A DNA stretch of 64,000 bases from Collybia mongolica. Taxonomy: Eukaryota; Basidiomycota; Agaricomycetes; Agaricales; Clitocybaceae. Shown one piece after another: positions 24,935-36,747 of the stretch. Each line of letters opens with the position of its first letter. Positions within the stretch are counted from its first letter, which is position 1. Made by a program: the position numbers and the translations under genes. The stretch lies in the NCBI GenBank assembly GCA_013420905.1, contig JAAXNY010000017.1:1-64000 (forward strand). Direction: 5' to 3'. The notes beneath the pieces were generated by a model. It had not been told where the DNA came from, ran no database searches, and saw nothing but the letters and a program-made list of their open reading frames with translations.

Positions 24935-25816
24935 TTAAATATCAGTGGAATCATTGACATGGTAGCGGTTCTTCCATTCTATTATGGGACCCATACCCAG
25001 CCAACACTCGCCTTGCAAGCGAAGCGCATGCACAGGAGGTACTTCCATCTCGGGGGCAATCTCGTCCTCGAACGGGCTGCGAACACCATGTTCAAGCTTA
25101 TAGACTGCGATAGATGCTAGGGTTTCTGATACCACATTAAATTTTTTGAAGAGCAATCGACCCTTTAGTGACTTACCATTGCTGCGTAGAGCTCCACTAA
25201 ATCCTATTATACGTCCCAAGGTCACAAAACCCTTCACTGCCTCGCCCATCGGAACATCAGACTGTGCGGGCTGTGGTCCTGGAAGGGCAACACTTGAGCC
25301 TAGGCAAGAAATATACTGATGTCCTTTGCGTACCCTTAACATGTAGTTTACCACTGCGAATGTTGAAGATAAGGAAGCCAAGGCGCTCCAAGGCTGGTTC
25401 ATCTTCATCATTGGTTTCTGTACCAAACACACCAACGAAGATCTCGTCGCCTGTGCGTCTACAATCCAGTGGTGTAAAACACAAATCTGAATTGAACACT
25501 TACTCTTAGCTTCAAAGCTAACCTTGGTGCCATATTTCCTTCCATGCGCTTCGATCATGCGGGTGTCATCGTTGATAAGCCTGTATGTGGTTTCGATAGC
25601 AAATATTCTTGCTTTGCCAACCCATATACTAATCTTCACGACTTTACCAATAGTCTTTGTGGTAGGCCAGAGTCCAACTAAGCAGTGGACACAATCAGTG
25701 ATGTCGTGGCCAGGCGATGCGAATTGGTTATTATTACCTTCTTTGAGATCGTCGAAGACTTTTTTGTTGTCAGTCGCATGTCCTACGGCTCTGGTGTATA
25801 CAAGGGAAGGTAGCAT
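24935..25816 (-). CDS. Diverged jacalin-like protein in the loop of the inverted repeat
   Basis: This is a third paralogue, read leftwards, with the same exon plan as the arm copies. The start MLPSLVYTRAVGHATDNKKVF matches MLPALVVSQAVGYSTAPNAW of the arms. The domain continues with IGKVVKISIWVGKARIFAIETTY, DEIFVGVFGTETNDEDEPAL, LERLGFLIFNIRSG, GFVTLGRIIGFSGALRSNG and ETLASIAVYKLEHG. Introns lie at about 25741-25682, 25503-25448, 25366-25287 and 25180-25131, with GT and AG ends. The first is 60 nt and leaves the frame open. Unlike the arm copies it has a C-terminal extension of roughly 50 residues after the domain (EDEIAPEMEVPPVHALRLQG onward), with no known motif. It appears intact. Confidence 0.72.
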   Translation of the reverse strand: MLPSLVYTRAVGHATDNKKVFDDLKEGNNNQFASPGHDITDCVHCLVGLWPTTKTIGKVVKISIWVGKARIFAIETTYRLINDDTRMIEAHGRKYGTKVSFEAKSKCSIQICVLHHWIVDAQATRSSLVCLVQKPMMKMNQPWSALASLSSTFAVVNYMLRVRKGHQYISCLGSSVALPGPQPAQSDVPMGEAVKGFVTLGRIIGFSGALRSNGKSLKGRLLFKKFNVVSETLASIAVYKLEHGVRSPFEDEIAPEMEVPPVHALRLQGECWLGMGPIIEWKNRYHVNDSTDI

Positions 25817-26835
25817 TGTTATGTGAACAAGTTGAGAAGGTGGTTTGAGTCCCAGCAAGGGGTGCTGGTGAATCATTTTGTTTTATGTATACACGGCGAA
25901 GTCATTAATAACCTAATATTTCCACTGGAAAATTGGAGAGAACACTGAAATGGTAAGATGTCAACCAAAGATGGACTAATAACAGGATGATGTGGTGTCG
26001 AAAAGGAATGCTGAGAATGCCTAGTGAAAATGAAAACAATTAGTCAGGGGCTGAAATCGCTATGTCAATCGGAACTACTCCAATACATTCCAATCTTTTG
26101 CATCATAGAGAAATTCTACGCCACTCAAACTCATTTAGTGTAACTCGGCTCTTTTCATACTCATCCAGGGAGTGGCCCCGGAACATCATGAGAATGTATC
26201 GCTATTCATCATTGCAAGCATGTGGTTCGTGTTCCTCTGCCAGCCATACTTGTGAGCGCTAGCAATAACAAGCACTCACCGGCATATCCAGCATAGCAAG
26301 CACTGTATTATAAACAATGCCTGCAGAATTATACTACCGAACTAGCAACCATGAGACAACTGAAGGGGCTTTTGAGCTTCAGATTGTGGGTTGTTCGTCA
26401 TCTTAATATTTGGATAGAAATCAGTAGCAGGCTCGGGGAATTGCCGACGCGGTCAGCAATTGACCTTGCCATGAGTGGTCGCAAAGGTGAAATACCCTGC
26501 GATGATATGGGACGAGTATCAGACTGTGGGACGGAATGACTGAATGGTATTGTTTGCCGTTATGTGTGATACGAGTTGTGAACTGGCTTCCTTATGGGTT
26601 TCTAGAGATCTTGACAAGCAGGGTAATAGATAGTAGGGTCCAAGATGTAAGTTTTAAAGTTTTTACTTAGCTATTGTTGCTGCCGGTTCTATCTCCAAAG
26701 AAGACTTTCTGATGCCACTGTCATGTCAGGCATGTTGAAGATCATTATGCAAGGATCGGGGGACGGTCCAAGTCAGGGAGCGTTGACAAGTGTCAACATG
26801 GAAGAGTGTCTGGATCCTCCACAGATGCACAGAGC
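25817..26835. other. Loop of the inverted repeat, right part
   Basis: No gene seen. The stretch holds the promoter side of the middle jacalin-like gene and short chance frames. Confidence 0.45.
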
Positions 26836-26839
26836 GCCC

Positions 26840-29110
26840 AAGCAATTCTATCACATGGTCAAAATAAAGCGCTCGGGCATAAGGCAAGTTCCCCTACACA
26901 TTAGGCGGCTCCAAGCCGTTGACGCTGAGAAATCTGATAACGATGACATAAACTTTTGAAATTTTCGCAGTCAGAATTCTTTTAAAGCTCCGCGAAATTT
27001 GGTGTTACCAGGATTGAGTGGATTGGCCAATTGGAAGGCTTGAATCGATCACGTCGCAAATTCATCCATTTGCAAAGTGTTTATTTTCTCAGTTCCTTAC
27101 TTGTGCTGGTATTCAGCTCCTCCTATACAGCCGGTGTGGGACCAGTCATTGATCGATTATTTTGGTAAGTACTCAAGTACTCACCTTCCATTCTGTCGGT
27201 GTCAAACAAGTGCCTGTCTTCCCTAAGTAGAAGGTAAAATTTGCCCACTCCCCGTGTCATGGGCACCTCATTGTATTATCTCCAGCCCTGATGTCCCTCA
27301 TGGACGCCGTAATCTGGCTCCCTTGTTCGCTCGCCATGTTGGTATCACCGGAAACGAGGAAGCAAAAACAAAATAGTCTCAATCTCACCCTCACTGCCAG
27401 GTTTTATTTTCGGAGGATATGCGATTCTCCTCAATCCAGTTATAGTACCTCTCCTAATGGGTAATTATACAAGATCTGACATTCACTTCATTGTATCTTC
27501 TCCTTCGCCGGGACCAGTCATGTCTCCAAGATAAACGGCTCAACTGTGGCTCTTGCGCTCGATTCAGTTTCAAGGCGTCTCTTCGTAATATCAAATCTTC
27601 ATAAACAAAAAAAAAAGAAAAAGATGGTGGGACTCCATCCCCAATTTGCCATGTGTAGATTGTTGTTTGTCAGGTATTGGATCCTCATTTACGCGCCGCT
27701 GGAGGCCGAAAACACAAAAACAGCATTCTCTAACAAGAATTCCTACAATTTTACCCAACAGTGTCAAATACATGGCTTTCGAGGATATAAGGACGGTCCA
27801 TCCACCTGTTTCTACATCTCTCAGCTCTACCACTTAGCTCTACCACTCAGCTCTTTTAACACATAACTTCACAATGCTTCCTGCCCTCGTTGTTTCACAG
27901 GCCGTCGGCTATTCTACTGCCCCGAATGCTTGGGACGACAATGTCGACTGTATGCCCTTCTATCACTTAGTGCATAGGGTATCTAAAATTAATCGGCCTT
28001 GTTTGACTTAGGTGGAGGCTGGCCTGCCTACGAGAACATCACCAAGATCCTCAGTGTCTCCATCTGGGTCGGCAAGAACGTGATCAACGGAATTGAAACC
28101 ACGTACAGGACAAAGAACAGTGGGGACAAGAAATCAATGCGCGGAGAAACCACTGGCGATAGGAAGACCGTCACAGTCGGAGGTCTGTAGTTACTCTTAG
28201 CTTTTGGTTTTATCGTCTGACTCATGGTGTGCATTGCAGACGACGAATTTTTCGTTGGTATCTTCGGATCGCAGGAAAATGATTCCGACCAGCCCACTCT
28301 CAGGCGTCTCGGATTCCTTATTTACAAGGAGAGCAATGGCACTCTTACCCCCCACGGTCTGTTGAAGCCCCTTGTATATATTGGGTATTTCCATCTAATT
28401 GCTCAACCTTCGCAGGGCCCTTCCCTGAATCTTCTGCCTCGAATGTCAAAGGCTTTATGTCTCTTGGATCGATGGTTGCCTTTGCGGGAACCACAGGCAA
28501 CAATCGTACGTTATTCCTGTTAGGGTTGATGCTTCCACTCACTCCTTGCTTCAGGTCGCCTTGAAACGCTTTCCGTCTATACGCTCCAGTCTGGAAGTGG
28601 TTCTTTCGGTGACAACAGCGCCTAAACTCCCAATGATCATTCCCTGTATGCCAGTAAGGGACAGTCCGTGAAAGTTTCAGCTTGATGATATGTAAACTGT
28701 ACTTGTGTTATGTATATGAAGGACAATTGGCGTCTGCCATTTTTTACACATTCAGTCGATCGTGAGAGCTAAGGCACCTCATCTGTGCAAGTCGATGGTT
28801 CCCTGGTCTACCTGGACCGATACAAGGGCCGCCCTCAGCGCCAGTTCTGACGCAAGAGCCACAACTTCCAATTATGATTCGTCCACCTGGCGTGGGTGAT
28901 GTCTACGAGTAACATTATATAACCCACTTCGTCATCTAACGGCCGGTAATATTGTTGTGCCTCCATTGATGGTGAGCAGTCGTAGCATTGATAGTGGTGG
29001 TAGCAGTAACAACAATTATCGGCCGTTACGACCACCACTAATCGGCGAAGGAGTCCCGAGCGTCGGGGAAGCGGTCCAAGGATAAGGATTACTTTCGAAG
29101 AGGCGTCATG
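26840..29110 (-). repeat. Right arm of the 2.25-kb inverted repeat
   Basis: Reverse complement of 21590-23840. The core 26.99-28.7 kb appears nearly identical. About 43 bp at 26949-26991 are present only in this arm. The outer part (28.7-29.11 kb) is recognisable but clearly diverged. Confidence 0.88.
27874..28625 (+). CDS. Jacalin-like lectin domain protein (right inverted copy)
   Basis: Exons 27874-27949, 28012-28182, 28240-28356, 28416-28505 and 28555-28625 sum to 525 nt, that is 174 aa plus stop. The jacalin features are the GGWPAY start, SVSIWVGKNVINGIETTYR, DDEFFVGIFGSQENDSD, LRRLGFLIYKESNG, GSMVAFAGTTGNN and the last strand LETLSVYTLQSGSGSFG. No membrane segment is visible. The upstream 0.9 kb is shared with the left copy, so the two genes should be expressed under the same control and divergently oriented around the loop. 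A TATA-like string (GATATAAGG, about 27782) lies about 90 bp before the start. Domain call good; ligand and role unknown. Confidence 0.82.
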
Positions 29111-29167
29111 CGAAGCACTCTGGTTTCTTTATTTACAACAAGACCGATGACCGCGGTAAGCCCCACG
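29094..29167 (+). pseudogene. Isolated jacalin exon-3-like remnant
   Basis: The string CTCTGGTTTCTTTATTTACA...CCCCACGGTCTGTTG resembles the end of exon 3 of the intact gene (CTCGGATTCCTTATTTACA...CCCCACGGTCTGTTG), including its splice donor. No other exons are found beside it. It marks a further, decayed jacalin copy at the outer edge of the right arm. Confidence 0.5.
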
Positions 29168-29538
29168 GTCTGTTGGGGATTTTCGTATCATCAAGCGTTC
29201 ATGAAAGGATGTTCCATATCAGTACAAGGCGATACGCATCACACCAAGGGAGAAAAAATCAGTGTACAGGCCACGCTAAAACCCACCGATGCCCATCGCC
29301 CGCACGTGTCGTACAGAGAAGATATATATAGATTCAATTTAAATGCCGTAAAAGGGCATGTAAGTCGTCAAGTGAACAAAGCCGAAGTCCATAGGGAAGC
29401 TAAACGCTATCATACAGTCTATGATGAGCTCCAATCCAGAGGGCTGTAACAAAAGAAATCTTCGCTACGTATGTGTTCGATGTTATGTCTTTCGATGTGT
29501 TAGTAACATTGAATGTCCCTCTTGAAGCATAGTATAAC

Positions 29539-32100
29539 TCACGCAGCTTTAAGGTGGGAACGCATGCCATCAAAGGTGTAAGATCTCTTGTAAGGTTTGA
29601 CGCTTTTAGTGTCACCTTCCTTGACTTTTGCTGGTAAGCTGGTTCCTGTTGTTTTCACACCTTCTGGAGGGACTTCGGCCCCCGGCAGCCTCTCCCCTTC
29701 GCAAATTTTGCTTGCAGCCAAACAAAAACGACATCCGTAATTCTTCAAAGCCCTCAATTTGCCCGCGGGATGATATCGCTCCAAAAGATTCTGTGCTGTG
29801 TCAAATACGAAAGGATACGAGGCCAGCATGTCCTGAGCCGCTGTTTCGGAGACCAGAATCATTTCCATGTCGTCATGGCGGTGTGAGTGGCCAACCTGTG
29901 CACAGGAGTGAGCCCTCATGGTTAAAGGATGAATGCCATATACGTACAACACTCTTTGAACACATGACAATATTTGGCTTGCAAGACAAGCACAAGATCC
30001 ATGTAGCAGTACTATTGATTATATTTCGACACTCTTCACGCGCTGGGTCTGCTCCACATATACTCGCCAACTTTGACATTGCATTGATCGCCTAAGAATT
30101 TGTCAGTTGATCAATTTATCAGTACTGATAATGGTAAAACCTTGTCGTCCTTTATAAATCTTTTTGCATCCCATGTCTCATCCCTTTGTTTTTGACGCTT
30201 CAAAATGCGGCACTCGTGAGAGCAAGCGCCCGCAAAATCTAAGCATTCGTCTTCTCTGTATCGGAGCGCTAACTTGCCACAGTATTCGCACAGAAAGCGA
30301 GCCGTAATCCTATCTGCTGGATGGAGTATTATCTTGCTCGCAGTTCTCCAGTTTGGATGCCCGAGTACTGCCCCAAGAGATCCCTTAGCCTGGTCTAACC
30401 AATTCTTCAACTCGACATCTAACCGTTCTGAAGCCCATGATGGGCCTTTCAACGTTGCTGCCGTGCCGGGGGAAGTAGATTCTGATGATTGCACCATAGC
30501 TACGATCGGCAATCGACGAAAAGTAGGAAGTGTTGGAAGTGTTATTGGAGGTTTCTTCGATCGAAGTCGACTATAATGCTGAGCAACCTCGGCGCGATTT
30601 TTTTTGTATGTTGTCTCCTTAGACTGACGTTGTCGCCGCTCCGCAACTTTGAGTAAGATATCAGCGATGGCTGGGGCGAGCTGGTCATAATCTAGGGCAC
30701 AATTAGTTGGTACGCCAGTACAAGCGCCCTTTGTAACCTTTGCGCACCAAAGTGGGTAACGTGCTGTAATGTTTTATTTTTGTATCGGTGAAGGTTTCCG
30801 TAAGGCGTACAGTTTACCATATCCCAATACTGCCAACCATGCTTTTCGGCAAGAATTTTGCCACTGCAACAACGTTTAGTATCAGTTGCTGTTATGCGAA
30901 TGTGACACAACACAAACTAACAATAGTTCGTTGGCACTTTTGACTTGCAGGTAATACTTACGACACGACAGCTCCCAATCGCTAAGATTTTTCGAAAACT
31001 TATCGAATTTTAGGATCAGATGTTCCCAATAAAGGAGGAGAACCAACCTTCATAAGCGCACTAATGTCCTTGATCTTGGAGGCATTTGACTAAAAAGTCG
31101 CGCATGTTAGGAGTCATTACGGAATCTGGTTGGGACTTACACTGAGGATTTCTTGAGGCGGAACAGATGAGTATTGAGAACCCTCCCGAATCCAGTCAAT
31201 CCCACGGAAAATGCGGCGATTATCGTCGACTGATATTTTCATGAGTTTCGGGATGGTGAGCATAGCAAGTTCTCATACCACGAATGTTAGCTATCATAGA
31301 CCTCATCAGTTGACATCGCTAGTGGAATGAAGACGAGGCGCACCACGCTTAAGACGTTCATTGGATTCTACAAAGGGCACCAACGTCGCGATAGCCTGAT
31401 CAAACTCTGAAAATGTCGGGGTTGCCCTCATTCTGGAGTATGATTAAAGGGTCAAACTCCATACATACATACACATAGGACCAAGACCCACTCAATAAAA
31501 TTGACCGTGCACTCCCTCTTATTAAAGAGGGGAATCATTGAGTCAAACATTAGAATGTCAGTCGATTGGCATACCTTGCTACACAATCTAAGCCTTAGAG
31601 CAAAAGATGTATACATTGAACTCGTTGGAGTCTTGCATACCTGCATATACTATCAGCACAAGATACAAAGCCCATGCCGCACACATTACTTCGCATGGAC
31701 CTCCATCGAAAAGAAAAGAGGCATAGGAGGATTCTGTGAAGGTTGGCATCGGGTTTGGCAGTGGCTGTGGACGGCATGCTTGGCGAGCATTCTTCCATAT
31801 AAATACCGAGGAGGGACTAATGAGTGTATTGCAGAAATATTTGCTAGTTCGCGCAACCGCAAGAATGTCTTTAGGAGAGCAAGTGTAGACAAGAATTTCA
31901 GCCAGAAGTTCGAGAGGCAGCTGTGAAAGTAAGCATAATCCCGGAGGCTCTGAGGTGGGTATGGTGGTCGAGATAGCATCTGCTTTGTGGCGCTTTGCAT
32001 GGTGTTTGCGTTTCTTCGTTCCAAGAGATCGAGCAGATTCCGCGGTGGTTGGAGCATGCGCTAGTGGTGAAACATTAGAGTCTTCAACGATGGAGTCCAT
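29539..32100 (-). CDS. F-box protein with C-terminal Cys/His zinc-ligand region
   Basis: This is a long leftward gene of many exons. The first (32100 down to about 31716) holds a basic segment (KKRKHHAKRHK) and an F-box: LCLLSQLPLELLAEILVYTC then DILAVARTSKYFCNTLI. After an intron come CEVCKTPTS and a FALRLRLCSK stretch with spaced cysteines. Middle exons include FSEFDQAIATLVPFVESNER, IFRGIDWIREGSQYSS, AEKHGWQYWDM, and RFLCEYCGKLALRYREDECL with HECRILKRQ. Late exons give LCLSCKPNIVMC, joined to VGHSHRHDDMEM, a likely zinc-binding end. It should be a substrate receptor of an SCF ubiquitin ligase, inferred from the F-box. The splice between LRLCSK and the next exon (about 31575-31432) is unresolved, so a break there cannot be excluded. 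A truncated copy lies at 17.9-18.8 kb. Confidence 0.7.
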
Positions 32101-32288
32101 AGTTTCCGGGGCTCTAACAATCCAGAGAAAATAGATATCTGTACGCCAAAGGCGAGGTCACGATATCTTGGATGTAAGGACTGGAACGAAACTAGTGTGC
32201 AATGCGTAATGTTGAATTCTGAATTATATTATTACGTAAAAATACACCCGCTAACGAAGAAAAGCCTGATGTGTCCTTCTGCTACAAC

Positions 32289-33536
32289 TTACAGTTCAAC
32301 GTGGATGGGAGTCGCGGTAATACTATCTCCAGATTCTAAGGGACCTGCTATATCGTCCACCAAAGATGATGGAAGAGCTGACGAGTAATAAATATCGTCC
32401 TTGTCAAGGCTTGGGGTTTCGGAAGATATTGGAGGACTATCACTCAGAGATGTTACAGCGGTAACTGTAGACAAAGTGGAAGAGGCGATGACAGAAGCTG
32501 TAGAAATGACATCCGACAGCGTTCCACTACCCTTTTCCATACGGAGCAGCTCGGCATCCCCACTAAAGTCGGGAAGGAATCGAGTCCACCATAATGCGAC
32601 TCGTAGGCCACGATCTAAGACTCGCTGTTTGACGATAAAGAGAACCACCAAAATGAAAAATGAGAAGGCGGAAAATATCAGCATTCGGTCGAGCCAGTCG
32701 GATTTCTCCAATACTGTTATTAGCTGTTTGGATGTGCCCATGAGGCCCGTGAGTGTGTCGTGGGTCGTTGACGTCGAACGAAGAGTGGCGGTCGATGAGT
32801 CTGGAGAATTCAATGGTTTCAACAATGCATATGGACAATATGGCTTGCGTACCCAACATTTGTGATGTTAACACTGAACGCTCAAGCTCTCCTTGCATTA
32901 AACCTATCGTTCGCCGCAACGCGTCCGTAACATCATCGTTAGCCTTCATGAGAACGTCGTCCCTAAGGTACAGGTTTGGCGACAGGATATAGTCGAAAGC
33001 GTGAGCACTGACGTGACTTTCTCATTTCCATTTCGTTTCTCAGTCACAGCCGTTGACGTCAGGAGCTCATCTCGCTGTGATTTATTCTGAGAGTCGATGG
33101 CCTGTTTCGATGCAAGCAAAGCTGCTCTGAAGTCTTTGCGTAACCTACAAGGCACACAACACATCAATATAAAATTATTTGTAGATAACAAGTTATAGAA
33201 AACTCACCTCAGAAGAGTTCCTTGAAGCTCTTCCACTCTCCGCCTCAGTTCTGCACGCACCCTCTCACCTTTTTGGTCACCAATTAGGAGATCTAGAGCC
33301 TAAGTCAGACTTTTAGCAGGGGTAGTACGCCCAAAGAACGACCTTACTTCAACTTGCTCGGAAAAAGACTCAAAATCCTCCTTCACTTCAGCCGCTATAT
33401 TTTGTTGGAGAGACAAAGGGCCATTACACAACCTCAAGCGGGGAATCTGGAAATCGTCGAGGTCTGTTCGTCGCCTTTCCGCCAAGGATATGAGCCGTAG
33501 AATATCTTCTGAGAGCGCCACAGGAATCGAGGGCAT
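32289..33536 (-). CDS. SEC20: SNARE protein Sec20 (Golgi-to-ER retrograde transport)
   Basis: This is a tail-anchored-type SNARE acting at the ER in fusion of retrograde COPI vesicles. Exons 33536-33348, 33299-33208, 33144-33013, 32962-32853 and 32800-32289 sum to 344 codons plus stop. The N-terminal part is helical (AERRRTDLDDFQIPRLRLC). The SNARE-like core reads DVLMKANDDVTDALRRTIGL and continues MQGELERSVLTSQML, STATLRSTSTTHDTLTGLMG, TSKQLITVLEKSDWLDRM. The membrane helix is MLIFSAFSFFILVVLFIVKQ, followed by the conserved RVLDRGLRVALWWTRFLP. A Ser/Thr-rich lumenal tail of about 75 aa ends ATPIHVEL. HVEL resembles an HDEL-type ER retrieval signal, which fits Sec20. The start is the second in-frame ATG; one at 33560 is possible. 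Confidence 0.88.
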
Positions 33537-34611
33537 TGAGATCGTAAGAAGAGTCAACACGTTGATTACAGCACGCTGGGAAATGAGGAAACGTCGAACG
33601 CCACTCGATGATCGCGAAAGCCACGGTGCGCCACGTTTGCCTATGCATCACGTGACGGAGTGGAAGGCACGCAGCCCCTTTCCGAGTGCCTGCTCTATGA
33701 TATCGGTTGCAGTCCGAAGGGCATGTGACTCTCAGTAAAAAATAAAGTCAAACTTTAGTCGCGAGTTTTGACATCACCCAAATGTAATGGTCAAGAGCCA
33801 ACCCAAAGTAGTCAAAAATCATTCATTTCCTCCCAAATGGCCAAATCCACATTGAAAGTTGACAAAATCATAAGTTTGAATTACCATTTTTATTGACTCT
33901 TGTAAGACTTTTCGTTGACTTTGTCATTACTGCTGAGTTTACACTGACTAAGCATGACTTTATTTTTTACTGAGTGTGACTGCTGGCCTACACCAGGGCC
34001 CCTGCTACAGCTCCAATGGGGCGTGCATACCTGCCACTACGCGACGGCGGCTATTGCGCGCGCCCCCCAAACAGCTATTGTTTAATTACAATTCTCGTGA
34101 CCGCAACTGTATTACGTACGGCGGTATATAAAAGTTTGAACCAAAAAAAAAGCGAGCTGCCAAGTATATTATTATTAAATGACCAGGCTCATTTTATCAA
34201 TGTATTCCGAAGTTTCCGTTCAAAAAATCAACCGCAATGATCGTAAAGCTACCTAAATGATCATGGGAGAGGACACTTGAGCATGCAAGTAAACCACACC
34301 AGCAGGTGTAAAGGTTGACAATAGTTTTAGAATGGAAATAGGTGCATGTACATTAACCTTGAGCCACAGATCATCGATGGGCTCAGCATTTAGTGCCGTG
34401 CTTGAAAACCCCACCAGCCTAGGTTCTCCTGAGACACGCGACAATAGAACATGATGTGGAGATTGCAGGTAAGGAGACTGGCCTTTCCTTTCTTATCGTG
34501 TAGAGCGACAAAGATTGGCCAGACTATATTACGTCGTGCTTTGTATTTGTACCAGTCGGGGTAAAAGTGACTGATTAGAAAACAAGCAGAAATATCTGCA
34601 CCACCGACTAC
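33537..34611. other. Intergenic, SEC20 promoter and FMO 3' flank
   Basis: No gene seen. Part of it (33.74-33.97 kb) is T/A-rich with repeated TTGACT/AGTCAA-like words, perhaps regulatory or simple-sequence decay. Confidence 0.45.
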
Positions 34612-36183
34612 CTACAGCTTTGGTTTATCGAGTTCTATGGTATGTATACCCTGCTCCTCTGCCCATTTCAGCATTCTCCTAAGTAAATCGATCCACTCGT
34701 GAGGACCGCCTTCTCCAACTCCTTGTACCCAGGTATCAGCCTCACCGCGGTTAACCAACTCAATCCATGCTGTTCTCAGGATATTCTTCTTTTCGTACAT
34801 CTCTTTCTCCCACTCTGGCACTTCTTGGTAACCTGTGTCTCTAGTCACGACGGCGTACCTATATAAATCATCTCGATAATCAAATTGTTCACGTGGCTTA
34901 AAAACATGCCACCCTTTCGCAATGAATATCTCATCGCTGGAATGCGAACGGAGATTTTCGTAGCGAGAGATGATGTCTACCGCTTCCTGTGTCTGGTTCA
35001 AAGATTCTGGATAGACAAATGCTTGCACCACCGCTCGTGCTTGTGCCTCCACCAACGGAAATGGGGCAACCTTGACCAAGAGTCCTAGAAACGCAAGACT
35101 TGTCACTGGAAATTTTATTTGGAGAGGAAACATGTGCTTTGCCAGTGGGAAGAGATGAAAGGTGGAATTGTATATGTCGCGCGGAAATGGTGGGCTTGGT
35201 GGAGGAAATTGCAGGCGGATGATATCGTCCGAGAAGAACGGAAAAGAGAGTTCATATCCAGTTGCGAGTATGGCGTGGTCGATACCAGATTCTATAGTCC
35301 CATCGTCAAACATGACTTCTCCCCCTCTCCTAAACTCAACGACACGCCCCCGGCGCTTTAGGTTTCCAATATCCTCATGGACTGCACCTGTTACCGAGTG
35401 TATGACGGTTGTTGCAACGCTTTGCATCTCTGCAGATATGTCCTGGCCACTAGGACCAGCTCCCACCACGAGAACCGTTCGACCCATATTATGGGGACGT
35501 CTGTACCACGCAGAATGACTGGCTCGTCTGGTGTTTAGCCATTCTCCGATTCCACGTGTGCTGGGATATCTTGGAACCTTGTAATGTCCATTGCACACCA
35601 TAACCAGGTCGAAATGGTACGTTTCCTGAGTGGACAATCTAACCTTCCACTTTAATCCATCGCGTTCTACTGATTTGACGGTGGTTTTAAGTTGGATATG
35701 AGGGGTGAGAACAAAATGCTCCGCGTAATCTTCCAAGTATTTCTTTACAACTGAGGCATGAGGGAACACGGGAGTGGAAGGGGGAAACGAATAACTTGTG
35801 AAAGCCATTATTGGGTGAGGCAAATTGGTTGTAAGCGAGTCATAAAGGGGTGTTAGAGGTGGATCATCCGTTGGTAGTGCTGGAGCCCTGTCAAGGTTAC
35901 ATTGTGTCAAGAGAAAACCAACGTTCCGTATAGTTACACGCACCAAACCCCACCAACCCTATCACGCGATTCATACACAACAGGCTTCCACAACCCTGAT
36001 TTGAACTGAGGTGTATCCAGGACGGTCTTGAGAGCAGCTAGGCCAGCTGGACCAGCTCCAATAATACAGATGCTTTTCGCTTCATTGACGACTTGCGATC
36101 CTCCTTGGATCACTGCACTTGAAAGATCGGGAAGTCAATTATGTACTTCCTGGAGAAGACATGATAATACTTGGCATGTCCAT
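34612..36183 (-). CDS. Flavin-containing monooxygenase (FAD/NADPH)
   Basis: This enzyme family oxidises N, S or carbonyl groups of small molecules using NADPH and oxygen. Exons 36183-36171, 36112-35944 and 35887-34612 give 485 aa in frame. The FAD site is at the N-terminus (SICIIGAGPAGLAALKTVL), followed by the ...YESRDRVGGVW segment. The second Rossmann motif, for NADPH, is TVLVVGAGPSGQDISAEM. A HAILATGYELSFPFF segment is the late ATG-type motif of FMOs. No signal peptide; presumably cytosolic or ER-associated. The tiny first exon (MDMP) is chosen because only this splice keeps the frame to SICIIGAG. No biosynthetic partners lie next to it, so the substrate is unknown. Confidence 0.86.
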
Positions 36184-36747
36184 CGATATTCCCGTTGAGA
36201 TTAGTGACTATGCGAATATGAATGAGATATTTCCCGTAACAACAAAAGCAAACGATGTGTGAGAGAACGTGAGTCTGAGGACGTGTTGTTTGGGCTTGTT
36301 AGCAACTCCTTCCGCGTTTCTCAATACACGGTCTGCCAGACTTCAATTTATTGTGAATTTCTACGTCCGACGACACTCCATGTTTGAGCGATTTCGTCAA
36401 TATGGCTACGTTTGTCTTCCCTTTTCCCGAAGTTCTACCTGCACAACACTCCAAACGTGCTAAAATTAGCAGGATGCATCACAAATGTACTCAAGATTTC
36501 TGAGCCCCGCCCAAACCTTCACCCGGACCGAAGATTTAGATTTTAGTTAATCGGTCACATGAACGAGGAAGAAGCAAATGGATGCATATGGTCGATTTCT
36601 CGCCTCGGCAATAACTTTACTTGCACATCTGCCCATGGGACCATGTTGACCCGAACTGAAGCCAGCCATAATCCGTGAAACTCCCTATTATAAAAAGAAC
36701 CAGGTTCAAGGGAGCTAGTACTCCACATATCCTTACTTTGCGTAAGC
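36184..36747. other. Divergent promoter region between FMO and GH43
   Basis: Both genes are transcribed away from this stretch. A TATAAAA string at 36689-36695 sits 59 bp before the GH43 start. No gene seen. Confidence 0.6.
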
